DNA of 42,875 nt from an uncultured Muribaculaceae bacterium (GCA_948788915.1 CAQFOZ010000019.1:1-42875), one strand, 5' to 3'. Numbered from the stretch's first letter, positions 25,313 to 34,652 are shown. A program made the numbers and translations. The notes: generated by a model not told the origin, from the sequence alone.

Positions 25313-26362
25313 ATGAATGCTTCTTTTTTAAAAAGATCCGATTGCTTAAATACTCATAGAAGCAAGTTTACATCCGTCATAAAGAGCATTTTACTTTTTT
25401 TTGCTATATTTGTTTACGGTGCATATTCTGTGAGTCAGACTTATGAATTTTCCTCGTCAGATGTGATTGCGCTAAATAAAGACGTTAGAAAAGTGAGAGA
25501 TGCCACAGATAAGCTTGCGCTTGTGATTCAAAAAAAAGATAATAACTGGTTCTGTCAGTTTAAAATCGGAGTTAATCCTGGACCTGTATGGCCACTCATA
25601 TCTCTTAAGAAGGAGTTAAGTTCCAAAAACTTTAAATTTATTCATGGTGTAGGCAAAGATTTCACCTTTGAAATTTATGACAAAAAATTTGTTTTCTATT
25701 TCCAGAATGACAGAATCTCTTCCGTAAATGAATCGTCAGGTTTTGTGAAGCAATTTGTGGCTCTTTATGCAGAATTGGATAAATCCTATTCTTCGGTCGT
25801 CCGGGATTCACATAAAGGATATTCATCATCGGGCAACAACAGGAAAGATGACAGCCGGAATAAGCTCTTTCCTTCATCAGGGAATTTAACAGCAATTACA
25901 TTCGCTAATCATCCCTTTGGATTTATGCCACAAGGTCCCTTGCCCCAGTCAGAAGCGTGCGTTTATCTTAGACGGGCTGGTTGGCCCTCTGATCCGTATG
26001 ACAGCTCATTAATCAGTATTATATCCAGTACTCAGTTTAAAATACCATTTAAAATGTATGGGAAAGATGTCATGAGTATGTACATGTCTTGGTATAATGG
26101 AGAAAACAAAGGATATGATTTAGAAGTGTCGGATTATAAAACAAGATGGACTAAAAATGATGCCATATGTTTGGCTCAAAAAATGTATGAAGAACTTATA
26201 AATAATGAATACAGTGATATCGAAGTGAGATATACTTATTCGGGCAATTTTTACCAGAAAGCAGTAACAAATGGATCTGTTTATATTCAGATTGAAGCTC
26301 ATGAATGTTCTACAATCAATAGTTGGGATTCATTCGGAGTTTGTATGAATGTGTATTATTAA
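25313..26362 (+). CDS. Orphan secreted protein, unknown function
   Basis: 349 residues that I cannot assign to a family. A basic N-terminal stretch of about 24 residues precedes a hydrophobic segment (about 25-41, SVIKSILLFFAIFVYGAY), so it is probably a long signal peptide or a membrane anchor. The middle has a DKLALVIQKKDNNWFCQFKIG block and a charged, Ser-rich linker (about 160-185). The C-terminal half is aromatic-rich with three Cys (Cys219, and Cys333 and Cys345 near the end in HECST and GVCMNVYY). It is AT-rich like the surrounding gaps. It sits alone, 62 bases before the DEAD-box helicase gene, with no sign of functional coupling. Confidence 0.65.
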   Translation: MNASFLKRSDCLNTHRSKFTSVIKSILLFFAIFVYGAYSVSQTYEFSSSDVIALNKDVRKVRDATDKLALVIQKKDNNWFCQFKIGVNPGPVWPLISLKKELSSKNFKFIHGVGKDFTFEIYDKKFVFYFQNDRISSVNESSGFVKQFVALYAELDKSYSSVVRDSHKGYSSSGNNRKDDSRNKLFPSSGNLTAITFANHPFGFMPQGPLPQSEACVYLRRAGWPSDPYDSSLISIISSTQFKIPFKMYGKDVMSMYMSWYNGENKGYDLEVSDYKTRWTKNDAICLAQKMYEELINNEYSDIEVRYTYSGNFYQKAVTNGSVYIQIEAHECSTINSWDSFGVCMNVYY

Positions 26363-26424
26363 CATTAATCAAGATTCGTTAAACGAATTGAATGTTGTGA
26401 ATTAAGACACTATAAACCAATCGT

Positions 26425-27780
26425 ATGAGATTTGATGAGATATTAACCAATGATGATATGCTGGATGGGCTTTGGGATATGCATTTTGATGAATGCACCC
26501 CAATTCAAGAGAAAGCAATTCCTATAATACTTGAGGGGAAAGATCTTCTCGCCTGTGCGCAGACCGGAACAGGTAAGACAGCAGCATATCTGTTGCCTGT
26601 AATTCATGAGCTTGTTGAGGGAGGATATCCGCAGGATGTGATTAATTGCGTAATAATGGCACCGACACGAGAACTCGCTCAGCAAATCGATCAACAATTG
26701 CAGGGTTTTGCATATTTCATGCCCGTTACAGGAGTGGCTGTATATGGCGGGACTGACGGATATACATATGAACGTCAGAGAAAGAGCCTGAAAATGGGAG
26801 CGGATATTGTGATAGCTACTCCAGGAAGATTGCTTTCACATGTAAACATGGGATATGTTGATCTGTCTAAGGTATCATTCTTTATACTTGATGAGGCAGA
26901 CAGAATGCTTGATATGGGATTCTACGATGATATAATGCATATTGTCAGAAAATTACCGCAGGACAGGCAGACATTATTGTTCTCCGCTACCATGCCGCTC
27001 AAAATCCAACAGATGGCGACAAAGATACTGCGAAATCCGGAGGTAATCAAGCTGTCTGTTTCTAAACCGGCAGACAAAATCAATCAATCGGCATATATTT
27101 GCTATGAAAATTCAAAAATTCCCCTCCTTTTGAACATTTTCAATAAAATGCCTCCTGCCCGAGTAATAATCTTTTCTTCATCCAAACTTAAAGTTAAAAA
27201 CCTTGCAAGGGAACTAAGAGGCAAAAACATTAAAATCGCAGAAATGCATTCAGATCTGAATCAGAATCAGAGAGACGATGTTTTGCTGGATTTTAAGTCG
27301 GGAAAGATTAATGTGATTGTGGCCACAGATATACTTGCCAGGGGCATTGATATTGATGATATTGAAATGGTTGTTAATTTTGATGTGCCACACGAACCTG
27401 AGGATTACGTACATCGTGTCGGACGAACTGCCAGAGCAAATAGAGATGGCATGGCAATAACTTTTGTTACACCAGAGGATAGTTTTAAATTAAAAAGAAT
27501 TGAGAAATTACTCGGTAAAGAAGTGCCCAGAGTCGATGTGCCAGAAGAATTGGGTGGAAATGCTGTTATAAAAGATAAAAATGAAAAATATAACAGCAAA
27601 AGTGGGGAATCAGGTTACAGGAGCAGAAAAAAGAGAGATATAAAAGGAAACAATAAAGAGCCCAATTCAGGAATAAAGTATAAGAAAAAGACAAGATCCA
27701 AGTATAATAAGGATAAGTCGAAAGTACAGAACCGTCAGTTCTCAAAAGAGCAAACAACAGCAGTTAATGAGCAAGCATAA
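26425..27780 (+). CDS. rhlE: DEAD-box ATP-dependent RNA helicase (RhlE/DeaD-like)
   Basis: Unwinds short RNA duplexes in ribosome assembly or RNA decay. The 451 residues show every core motif in order: AQTGTGKT (45-52), PTRELAQQ (80-87), ATPGRLL, DEAD (156-159), SAT (187-189), ARGIDI and HRVGRTAR. The tail (about 380-451) is Lys/Arg/Asn-rich and disordered (KYNSKSGESGYRSRKKRDIK), fit for RNA binding. Subfamily assignment is approximate. Its last 14 bases overlap the start of trmN6 in another frame, so the two are translated from one message. Confidence 0.92.
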   Translation: MRFDEILTNDDMLDGLWDMHFDECTPIQEKAIPIILEGKDLLACAQTGTGKTAAYLLPVIHELVEGGYPQDVINCVIMAPTRELAQQIDQQLQGFAYFMPVTGVAVYGGTDGYTYERQRKSLKMGADIVIATPGRLLSHVNMGYVDLSKVSFFILDEADRMLDMGFYDDIMHIVRKLPQDRQTLLFSATMPLKIQQMATKILRNPEVIKLSVSKPADKINQSAYICYENSKIPLLLNIFNKMPPARVIIFSSSKLKVKNLARELRGKNIKIAEMHSDLNQNQRDDVLLDFKSGKINVIVATDILARGIDIDDIEMVVNFDVPHEPEDYVHRVGRTARANRDGMAITFVTPEDSFKLKRIEKLLGKEVPRVDVPEELGGNAVIKDKNEKYNSKSGESGYRSRKKRDIKGNNKEPNSGIKYKKKTRSKYNKDKSKVQNRQFSKEQTTAVNEQA

Positions 27781-28504
27781 CAGGCCGTTTTTATTTAAAA
27801 GGTTTAGTGTTGAACATAACCACAGCTCCATGAAGGTTGGGATAGATGCTGTTATTCTTGGAGCCTGGGCGTGTGTGCCTCCGACAGCTGTAAATGTATT
27901 GGATGTGGGATGTGGGTGTGGGGTAATTTCAATGATGATTGCGCAACGGTTCCCCAAAGTATTTATCAAAGCCATTGATATAGATGAAGAATCTGTAAAA
28001 GAGTGTAGTTACAATTTTAAACTATGTGAATGGCGAGACAGGCTCAATGCCGAATTGTGCAATTTTAACGATGAGACAGATAAATTCGATTATATTATAT
28101 CTAATCCTCCATATTTTGAAGACGGTTTAAAACAATTTGATTCAAGTCGGCTTATTGCCAGGCATCAGGGCGATTTAAGTCCTTTGGAATTATTAAAACG
28201 AGGAGAATTATTATTGAATGATAATGGTAAAATAGGTCTGGTTTTGCCATATAATCAGCTTGAAAGTCTGTTGTCGTATACAGAAAATTCAAAATTGAAG
28301 CCATGCCGGATACTTAATATTGCCGGCAGACCGGGTCTTGAATTTAAGCGCAGTTTCCTGGAATTGGGAAAAAATACATTAAATAAGTTGGATGAGCGCG
28401 ATGATTGCGTATGCACAAATGAAATACTTTTTATAGAGAACCGTAATGGTGAGTATTCAGATGAATACAAAATCCTGTGTAAAGATTTCTATCTTAAATT
28501 TTAG
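27767..28504 (+). CDS. trmN6: tRNA1(Val) (adenine37-N6)-methyltransferase
   Basis: 245 residues with the YfiC/TrmN6 layout: the N-terminal RPFLFKRFSVEHNHSSMKVG segment, SAM-binding motif I (LDVGCGCGVIS, about 45-55), an acidic motif II (AIDIDEES) and the N6-adenine catalytic motif NPPY (113-116) followed by F. It would methylate A37 next to the anticodon of one valine tRNA. It overlaps the helicase gene by 14 bases, and a pairing of two RNA-directed enzymes makes biological sense. No terminator-like hairpin follows directly; a MITE-like element begins 36 bases downstream. Confidence 0.9.
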   Translation: MSKHNRPFLFKRFSVEHNHSSMKVGIDAVILGAWACVPPTAVNVLDVGCGCGVISMMIAQRFPKVFIKAIDIDEESVKECSYNFKLCEWRDRLNAELCNFNDETDKFDYIISNPPYFEDGLKQFDSSRLIARHQGDLSPLELLKRGELLLNDNGKIGLVLPYNQLESLLSYTENSKLKPCRILNIAGRPGLEFKRSFLELGKNTLNKLDERDDCVCTNEILFIENRNGEYSDEYKILCKDFYLKF

Positions 28505-28540
28505 TAACGGATCAGCAGGTGGCTTAATCTTTTATTCCAC

Positions 28541-28730
28541 TTAGGAACTGTTTAAATTTATTTTCGAGGAATTTTGAGAGTAATTTTTGAGATGTTTCCG
28601 CGAGTTGAGAAGGGAGAAACCTATCGGTTTTGACCGACGAAACTTGGCGGAAACAGCCAGAAAGAACCTCGAAATTACCGAAAGAACTATTATATAAAAT
28701 TTTTCGTAATAAATTTAAACAGTTTCTTAG
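28541..28730. repeat. 190-bp MITE-like element with terminal inverted repeats
   Basis: AACTGTTTAAATTTATT (28546-28562) and its exact reverse complement (28708-28724) form 17-bp terminal inverted repeats, extended outward imperfectly (TTAGG against TCTTAG). Inside are further nested pairs: TTTCGAGG with CCTCGAAA, TGTTTCCGC with GCGGAAACA, and a small TCGGT/ACCGA hairpin. No coding frame is present. It fills most of the 341-base gap 28505-28845. Partial relatives are at 11738-11754, 25244-25263 and 39991-40080. Confidence 0.7.
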
Positions 28731-28845
28731 AATTGCAATTTTATTTGAAAATTTGTAACTTTAAGAAAATTTAACCGATTATGAATAAACATTAGACGAT
28801 TCATTTTGTCTAAACAAGAAAATAATTCACATTAAGATTAAAGCT

Positions 28846-30000
28846 ATGAAAAGAATACTTTTTAGCCTGACATTTCTCATGATATATGGTGGCTTTTCAG
28901 CTGTTGCCCAAGATTATGATGACATTTATTATAATCCTAAGAAAGACAAAGTGGAACAGTCTCAAAAACAGAAGAGAAAGCAGTCCTATTATATAAAGGA
29001 TTTTGAAAATATAGATGTGGATGACTATAACCGGAGAGGGCAGTATTATAGTTCTCCTATAGATACAATCGGCACTGCAGCTGAGACAGGGGAGGATTTT
29101 GTATATACCCAGCAGATACAAAAATATTATAATCCGACAATCGTTGTCGATAATGCTAATGTTCTCGGTGATATACTTGAAAACAGCTATGGAAATGTAG
29201 AGATTGTATTTAATAATGGCAATCCATATTTTGTGCCTGCATGGGGATGGCCATATTATTCATATTCCTGGAACAATCCTTGGTATTGGGGTTGGGGAGG
29301 AGTTTGGAACAGACCTTGGCAGTGGGGCCCCAATTGGACATGGGGGCCGTCATGGGGCTGGGATTATGGCTGGAGCTGGGGTTGGGATTTCGGCTGGAAC
29401 TGGGGCTGGGGACCCAGTTGGAGCTGGGGACCTAACTGGGGTTGGGGCGGATGGTATCCAAACCGTCCGGTTTACTCGAATTACCGTCCTAACGGAAGGT
29501 ATCCCAACAGACCTGGTCATAACTGGGCAGCCAACACCCGCCCTGGTGGAAACTATGCTTCCGGATCCGGGAGGTATCCTGTAGGCTCACATGCTCCGGC
29601 AATAGGTAACAATAGCAATATTTATGGTGGCAATACAAGCAACCACCATCGCACCTATAATGGCACAAACAGAAATTATTCCAATAACAAGACAGGTGTG
29701 AATGGTTCCGTTACAAACGGTAATCGTGGCTATACAGTCGGGAATAATGGTCACCGCACATATAATAATTCCTCAAACTCAGGAACGAATAACAGCGGTT
29801 ATACAAATAATAATTCAAACAATCATCGTAGCAATAGTAATAGCTACAATAATAATTACAATAACTCTAATTCAAACCGTAACAGTTATAACACCCGCAA
29901 TTATAATAACACCAGCAGAAGTAATGGCGGAGGTTTTAGCGGAGGAAGCAGAGGTGGTGGTTATTCCGGTGGTGGCGGATCTCGCGGACGTCACAGATAA
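28846..30000 (+). CDS. Secreted low-complexity protein with Trp/Gly block and Asn/Ser/Gly tail
   Basis: 384 residues. Signal peptide of about 22 residues (to SAVAQ), then a Tyr/Asp/Lys-rich part (about 23-95) and a short ordered stretch (about 96-130, VDNANVLGDILENSYGNVEI). Residues 133-203 contain 24 tryptophans in 71 positions, mostly as GW, SW and PNW steps. The rest is Asn/Ser/Tyr/Gly-rich, ending in a Gly/Ser/Arg tail (SGGGGSRGRHR). Related proteins in Bacteroidetes are sometimes labelled vitellogenin-like, which says nothing of function. It is followed by a terminator and then the OmpP1-like barrel gene. The alternative frames across the GGN-rich DNA are by-products of the composition. 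Confidence 0.8.
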   Translation: MKRILFSLTFLMIYGGFSAVAQDYDDIYYNPKKDKVEQSQKQKRKQSYYIKDFENIDVDDYNRRGQYYSSPIDTIGTAAETGEDFVYTQQIQKYYNPTIVVDNANVLGDILENSYGNVEIVFNNGNPYFVPAWGWPYYSYSWNNPWYWGWGGVWNRPWQWGPNWTWGPSWGWDYGWSWGWDFGWNWGWGPSWSWGPNWGWGGWYPNRPVYSNYRPNGRYPNRPGHNWAANTRPGGNYASGSGRYPVGSHAPAIGNNSNIYGGNTSNHHRTYNGTNRNYSNNKTGVNGSVTNGNRGYTVGNNGHRTYNNSSNSGTNNSGYTNNNSNNHRSNSNSYNNNYNNSNSNRNSYNTRNYNNTSRSNGGGFSGGSRGGGYSGGGGSRGRHR

Positions 30001-30011
30001 CGGATAAAAAC

Positions 30012-30063
30012 AAAACAGATTATGCGGGTATAATTATCAGTCTATTCGTATAATCTGTTTTTT
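30012..30063 (+). terminator. Terminator after the Trp/Gly-rich protein gene
   Basis: AAAACAGATTATGCG (30012-30026) pairs with CGTATAATCTGTTTT (30047-30061) with one G-U pair, followed by more T residues. The loop is about 20 bases. It begins 12 bases after the stop codon. Confidence 0.75.
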
Positions 30064-30179
30064 AGTTTTAATTGTTTATATATAGAATGATTACACTATG
30101 TGGTTATTGGGGAATTCATAATTTTACCTCGGTAAAAAGTTTAATGGGTTCAAGGAGTAAATAGTAAAAATTAAGGTTT

Positions 30180-31859
30180 ATGAAAAAGATTTCCTTATTA
30201 TTTGCAATAAGCTGTATGCCATGCATTGGCTATGCTCAAAGTGCAATTGATGCATATAGATTTTCTCAACCAGATTTGAGGGGAACGGCAAGATTTGTTT
30301 CGATGGGTGGTGCCTTTGGTGCTCTCGGTGGTGATCTTTCGACTTTATCGCAAAATCCAGCCGGTATAGGAGTGTACAGAAGTAATGAAGTGGGTTTTAC
30401 ACTTGATATGGATTTTCAAAAAGCTACCTCTCAGTCCAATGGAGATAAAACATCATTATCGCAGAACAAGTTTTATCTGGATAATATCGGAGGAGTCGCT
30501 ACAATCCGCATGGGAGGAGCTCTTAGAAATCTGAATTTTGGTTTCACATATAATAAGGCTGTTTCATTTAATCGCAGATACAAGGGATATACACCTAATC
30601 TTCAAAATTCGATGTCTAACTACATAGCAGGTATTGCCAATGTCTCTGGACTTACTGTAGCGGATGTCGAGTCTACTGATAACTATGATCCATATTATCC
30701 TACAGATGGAGGAATAGCTGCAGACTGGCTCGCTATTTTAGGTTATGACTCGTACCTTATCAATCCTAATGGAGATCCGGATCATCCTTCCTGGACAGGC
30801 CAGTTCGGAAACAATACGAGAGGAATTGGTAATTTTGACGTTGAGGAAAAAGGCAGTGTGGATGAGTATAATATAGCTTTAGGTGGTAATTTCAATAATA
30901 AAGTATTTTGGGGAATTAATTTTGATATAATTAATTTCGATTATAAACTTGATGCCTCATGGGAAGAGAATCTTCAAAATGCATATGTATATAATCCTAA
31001 TACATCGTACATAGAGCAGACTGATTCCCGTTGGGCAATGAGAAATTTTTATAGGGCCAATGGTACAGGATTTAATTTCCAAGCCGGTTTGATCGTAAAA
31101 CCGATTCAGGAACTTCGCCTTGGATTTGCATTCCATACTCCAACCTGGATAGGTATCACAGAAACATATCAGGCTAATACAAGGATGAGATATTATGGTC
31201 AGGATCTTTCAGCGAAAACTAATAATGGCATTCCTGGCAGTCAGGACTATAATTTTTCATCTCCATGGAAAATCATGTTCAGTGCGGCAGGTGTGATAGG
31301 CAACAGTTTTATATTATCCGCAGATTATCAAATTGATTTTTATAAAACCATGAAATTTTCAGAACCGACCGGTTATAGCTATGGATATGACTATGGTGAT
31401 GATTATTGGGATTGGGGTATTTTCCCGGCACCGGCTGCTCCTACCAGATCAAGCGACGCTTATGAATATACAAACCAGGATGTAAAAGATATATATCGTT
31501 CTACTAATACACTAAGAATTGGAGCGGAATATAGAATTACTCCAAAATTCAGTGTCCGGGCAGGGTATAGTTTTGTTTCTTCTCCGGTTCAGGCAAAAGC
31601 AAAAGAGGGTAGGGAGACTATTTATACCGCTGGAACAATTCCAAATTACAGATTTGACAACACAACAAATTATATAACTTGTGGACTTGGTTATAGAACA
31701 GGTGGCTTTTATATTGACCTTGCTTATGTGTATAAACATATGGGATCTGTATATCATGCATATACTCCGGATCCATCTGTGCCTGATTATCCAAGTCCGT
31801 CAGCCAAATTGAATTTTAATAATTCAAGAATAGTTCTTTCAACAGGTTATAAGTTTTAG
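30180..31859 (+). CDS. Outer-membrane transport barrel, OmpP1/FadL-like
   Basis: 559 residues with a signal peptide (to GYAQ) and the family's N-terminal block ARFVSMGGAFGALGGDLSTL followed by QNPAGIGVYRSNE. Long beta-strand patterns with aromatic girdles follow (RMGGALRNLNFGFTYNKAV, LRIGAEYRITPKFSVRAGY). The C-terminus ends in a strand with a terminal Phe (STGYKF), the signal for BAM insertion. FadL-type proteins take hydrophobic molecules across the outer membrane; the substrate here is unknown. A Tyr/Gly/Asp-rich loop lies around residues 400-415. It follows the Trp/Gly-rich secreted protein but has a separate leader. Confidence 0.82.
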   Translation: MKKISLLFAISCMPCIGYAQSAIDAYRFSQPDLRGTARFVSMGGAFGALGGDLSTLSQNPAGIGVYRSNEVGFTLDMDFQKATSQSNGDKTSLSQNKFYLDNIGGVATIRMGGALRNLNFGFTYNKAVSFNRRYKGYTPNLQNSMSNYIAGIANVSGLTVADVESTDNYDPYYPTDGGIAADWLAILGYDSYLINPNGDPDHPSWTGQFGNNTRGIGNFDVEEKGSVDEYNIALGGNFNNKVFWGINFDIINFDYKLDASWEENLQNAYVYNPNTSYIEQTDSRWAMRNFYRANGTGFNFQAGLIVKPIQELRLGFAFHTPTWIGITETYQANTRMRYYGQDLSAKTNNGIPGSQDYNFSSPWKIMFSAAGVIGNSFILSADYQIDFYKTMKFSEPTGYSYGYDYGDDYWDWGIFPAPAAPTRSSDAYEYTNQDVKDIYRSTNTLRIGAEYRITPKFSVRAGYSFVSSPVQAKAKEGRETIYTAGTIPNYRFDNTTNYITCGLGYRTGGFYIDLAYVYKHMGSVYHAYTPDPSVPDYPSPSAKLNFNNSRIVLSTGYKF

Positions 31860-31881
31860 AAACTGTTAAACACTCACTTTA

Positions 31882-31926
31882 AATATGATAGGATGTATAG
31901 ACAATACTTCCTATCATATTTTTTTT
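31882..31926. terminator. Bidirectional terminator between the barrel gene and the convergent methyltransferase gene
   Basis: AATATGATAGGA (31882-31893) pairs perfectly with TCCTATCATATT (31909-31920), followed by six T (31921-31926). The right arm contains the TGA stop of the minus-strand methyltransferase gene (31914-31916). On the minus strand the stem is followed by TAAAGTGAG, so it is weaker in that direction. Confidence 0.8.
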
Positions 31927-33146
31927 GCCAGCAACATTATAGTCTTTTGGGAATCAAACGCTCTGAATGCATATAGAAAAAGATCTTTACCCTCACATGT
32001 TTTTAACTTTTTTACAAGTTCTTGGGCTGTAAGCGGAAAGTTTCGCACACATACATTAAGTTTTTCTCCCTTTAGCTTTTTTGAAGTCTTTTTATCAATA
32101 ACTTGTTCAATCTCCAACACTCTGCCTGGAAAATCGGGATAATATATCTCTGACACATACAGAGACGTATTTGGTGAAAGACGAAACATTCCCGGGAATT
32201 TATTGCATAATGCTCCATATGCTGTAACTTTCATTAACGCAGGGTTGGGCTCATACAAATACTTACATCTTCCAAAAGAAGATTCTTCTATAATATTCGC
32301 ATGCTTATCATTAAGCTCATCGGCAGAAAATTGTATTGTTCTATGCTTATCGCTTTTGATAAAGTCTATGATTGTTATCCCCTTAAATAAAGTTCCATTT
32401 TCTATTTCCACCAATATCTCCTTACATTCATTCCTGACAGACACAATGTGTATTTCTCTGATATCATTAATTTGGTTTAATATCGATGTAATATCTAATA
32501 GGGGAGAAGCCTTGACAAGTATTCTTGGCGCAATTTTCTGTAGCAATTCAAAATTCTTTATTATGTCCGGCTCACAATCCGAGAATGAATATGTTCTGCG
32601 ATTTGATTTATCACGTCGCGCGGGATCGATATATAAAACATCAAATGGACAGCCTGTTTTGAATTTGTCGTCTGTTAATTCTTTACAATATGTGATAGAG
32701 TCGTTGCAAAGAACATTCAGCGTATTGTCTTTTAGTATAAGTGATGAATTATGTCTTAACACTTCACATTTAAGGGGGTCTATATCTATTGATGTAACAT
32801 GATTGAGGCTCAATGCCATTGTCATTGAGTCGATGCCAAGACCTGTTGTCATGTCTATAATTCGTTGTCCTGTGCCTGCAATTTTAGTATTGTATCTTGC
32901 AACCAACTCATCCGAGGCTTGTTCTGATGATATGTTGTCAGGAAATAAAAAACTGTCATTCTGCAGGAATGACCTTAATTTCAATTTGTTTTTTGATCGT
33001 AATGACAATTGCATTAAAGCAAAATCAAGGGGGAAATCAACAGGCTTGCCCGATAATTTTAATTTTAGCGATGCTGTATCTTCTGAAGCGTTTTCCTTAA
33101 TGAATTTGTAGAAACTATCTGTCAGGTCCGAAATCATTACATCCAT
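31914..33146 (-). CDS. Class I SAM-dependent methyltransferase with THUMP-like domain (PG_1098 type)
   Basis: 410 residues. An N-terminal helical region (about 1-85) precedes a Rossmann methyltransferase domain with the SAM loop DMTTGLGIDS (98-107), the acidic end of strand 2 (SIDIDP, 119-124) and a YIDPARRD motif (172-179) that occupies the catalytic position. A C-terminal domain (about 300-410) matches the THUMP-like fold of this Bacteroidetes-typical family, first known from Porphyromonas gingivalis PG_1098. A nucleic acid, probably RNA, is the likely substrate, but the target is not established. It is a single gene, divergent from the amidase gene. Confidence 0.85.
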   Translation of the reverse strand: MDVMISDLTDSFYKFIKENASEDTASLKLKLSGKPVDFPLDFALMQLSLRSKNKLKLRSFLQNDSFLFPDNISSEQASDELVARYNTKIAGTGQRIIDMTTGLGIDSMTMALSLNHVTSIDIDPLKCEVLRHNSSLILKDNTLNVLCNDSITYCKELTDDKFKTGCPFDVLYIDPARRDKSNRRTYSFSDCEPDIIKNFELLQKIAPRILVKASPLLDITSILNQINDIREIHIVSVRNECKEILVEIENGTLFKGITIIDFIKSDKHRTIQFSADELNDKHANIIEESSFGRCKYLYEPNPALMKVTAYGALCNKFPGMFRLSPNTSLYVSEIYYPDFPGRVLEIEQVIDKKTSKKLKGEKLNVCVRNFPLTAQELVKKLKTCEGKDLFLYAFRAFDSQKTIMLLAKKI

Positions 33147-33194
33147 TAAAGTATTTTTTGATTAATCATAACTGCAAAATTAAAAATAAATGAG

Positions 33195-33202
33195 TATTTT
33201 TG
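33195..33202 (+). promoter_or_regulatory. Candidate -7 element of the amidase gene
   Basis: TATTTTTG matches TAnnTTTG and would start transcription about 40 bases before the ATG at 33249. No TTTG is found 19-21 bases upstream; the nearest is 34 bases away. Confidence 0.35.
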
Positions 33203-33248
33203 TATTATATTCTTATTTAATCAGCATAGATTAGATTTTGAGAAACGT

Positions 33249-34652
33249 ATGATTAGATATATCACATATACAATAATATTATACCTATTAATATCTTGTC
33301 CACTGTCTTTATATTCAAAAGAACCTGAAGCTTTTATTGTTGTAATTGATGCGGGACATGGTGGCAAGGATGTAGGGGCTGTTGACAACGGGGCAAAAGA
33401 GAAAGATATCAATCTTGGCGTTGCAAAGAAACTGTCGGGAATGATAAAGAAGAATCTTAAGAATGTGAAGCCAATATTAACTCGCGAAAATGATACATAT
33501 CTTACACTACAGGAACGCGCCGCAATAGCAAATAAGAACAAGGGGAATCTGTTTATTTCAATACATACCAATTCCGTAGACAAAACAAATTCAAATAGAG
33601 CCAATATTCAAGGAGCCTCTGTATATGCTCTTGGCTTGCACAAAGACCAAAATAACCTTCAGGTAGCACGGAGAGAAAACTCTGTAATTGAACTTGAAAG
33701 TAATTTTGAGCAAAAATACAGCGGTTTTGACCCGTCAAAAGATGAGTCTTATATAATATTTGAAATGGCACAGAAACATAATCTGAGCCAAAGTCTTAAG
33801 TTTGCCAATCTCGCCCAAAAGAATCTTGTGTCATTGGCGGGAAGGGCGGATAAGGGGGTGAAACAGGCCGGCTTTTGGGTGTTGTGGGCGACATCAATGC
33901 CTTCGGTGCTTGTTGAGCTTGATTTTATTTGTAACCCGAAGTCGGCAGAGTTTCTTAATTCCGAAAAAGGTCAAGAGAAATTGGCTAAAGCACTTTGCTC
34001 TGCTCTTGAAAAGTATTTCAGGACAAACAAAAACAGTTCTACGTCAGAGACTCAAGATAATACAGACAGCAAAGCTTCTTCAAATATGCCACCGGTATTG
34101 GCACCGTCCGCAGAAGAAAATAAGAAAATAAATTATTCATCAAATAACAAGATTGTATCAAGTCAGTTGCCAAGAAAAAGAAGATCTTTGTCGGCAAGGA
34201 AGTTATCTGATGCCAGAGCGGTTGAGGCTGACGATATAAAATTACATACTGAAAACGAACGTATGGCGGTAGCACAGCCGGCTTCTGTCGCTTTAGAATC
34301 TGTTCAGGAGGCTTCTTACAATGAGTCTTTATCAGGTTCAAAAAAATCCAAAACAAATATAATTGAAAAAACATCCGGAGGGAAAAACACATATAAAGTT
34401 CAACCTTCCAAATACAAACCACGTCAGAGTCACATACATAAGGTTTATAAGATACAGGTTCTTGCGAGTTCAGAATTGCTTAAACAGAATAATCCGCGTT
34501 TTTGTGGTTTAACACCAATTAAATCATTTAAAGAAAGAGGATTATATAAATATACATATGGGGAGAGTTCCAATAAATCAGAAATAGAAAAGTTGCTGTC
34601 CGATGTCAGAAAAAAAATTCCGGACGCTTTTATTATTACAAACATAAAATAA
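33249..34652 (+). CDS. amiC: N-acetylmuramoyl-L-alanine amidase with SPOR-like C-terminal domain
   Basis: Cleaves the bond between N-acetylmuramic acid and the stem peptide, splitting septal peptidoglycan. 467 residues: signal peptide (about 1-23), an Amidase_3 catalytic domain (about 28-255) with zinc ligands His37 (DAGHGGKD), Glu51 and His106 (SIHTNS) and the catalytic Glu223 (LVELDFICNP), a long Ser/Lys-rich linker (about 258-390), and a C-terminal SPOR-like segment starting KVYKIQVLASS (about 396-467) that would bind denuded glycan at the division site. The Amidase_3 plus SPOR layout is frequent in Bacteroidetes. The MCE gene follows after 66 bases, which hold a small TGCTAA/TTAGCA hairpin (34675-34694). 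Confidence 0.92.
   Translation: MIRYITYTIILYLLISCPLSLYSKEPEAFIVVIDAGHGGKDVGAVDNGAKEKDINLGVAKKLSGMIKKNLKNVKPILTRENDTYLTLQERAAIANKNKGNLFISIHTNSVDKTNSNRANIQGASVYALGLHKDQNNLQVARRENSVIELESNFEQKYSGFDPSKDESYIIFEMAQKHNLSQSLKFANLAQKNLVSLAGRADKGVKQAGFWVLWATSMPSVLVELDFICNPKSAEFLNSEKGQEKLAKALCSALEKYFRTNKNSSTSETQDNTDSKASSNMPPVLAPSAEENKKINYSSNNKIVSSQLPRKRRSLSARKLSDARAVEADDIKLHTENERMAVAQPASVALESVQEASYNESLSGSKKSKTNIIEKTSGGKNTYKVQPSKYKPRQSHIHKVYKIQVLASSELLKQNNPRFCGLTPIKSFKERGLYKYTYGESSNKSEIEKLLSDVRKKIPDAFIITNIK

Noticed and set aside
29204..29584. 126-codon Gly/Ala/Ile-rich frame inside the Trp/Gly protein gene, and similar ones at 29241-29435 and 29702-30007
   Set aside because: They arise from the low-complexity GGN/TGG DNA in other frames; the main frame has the signal peptide and a normal start.
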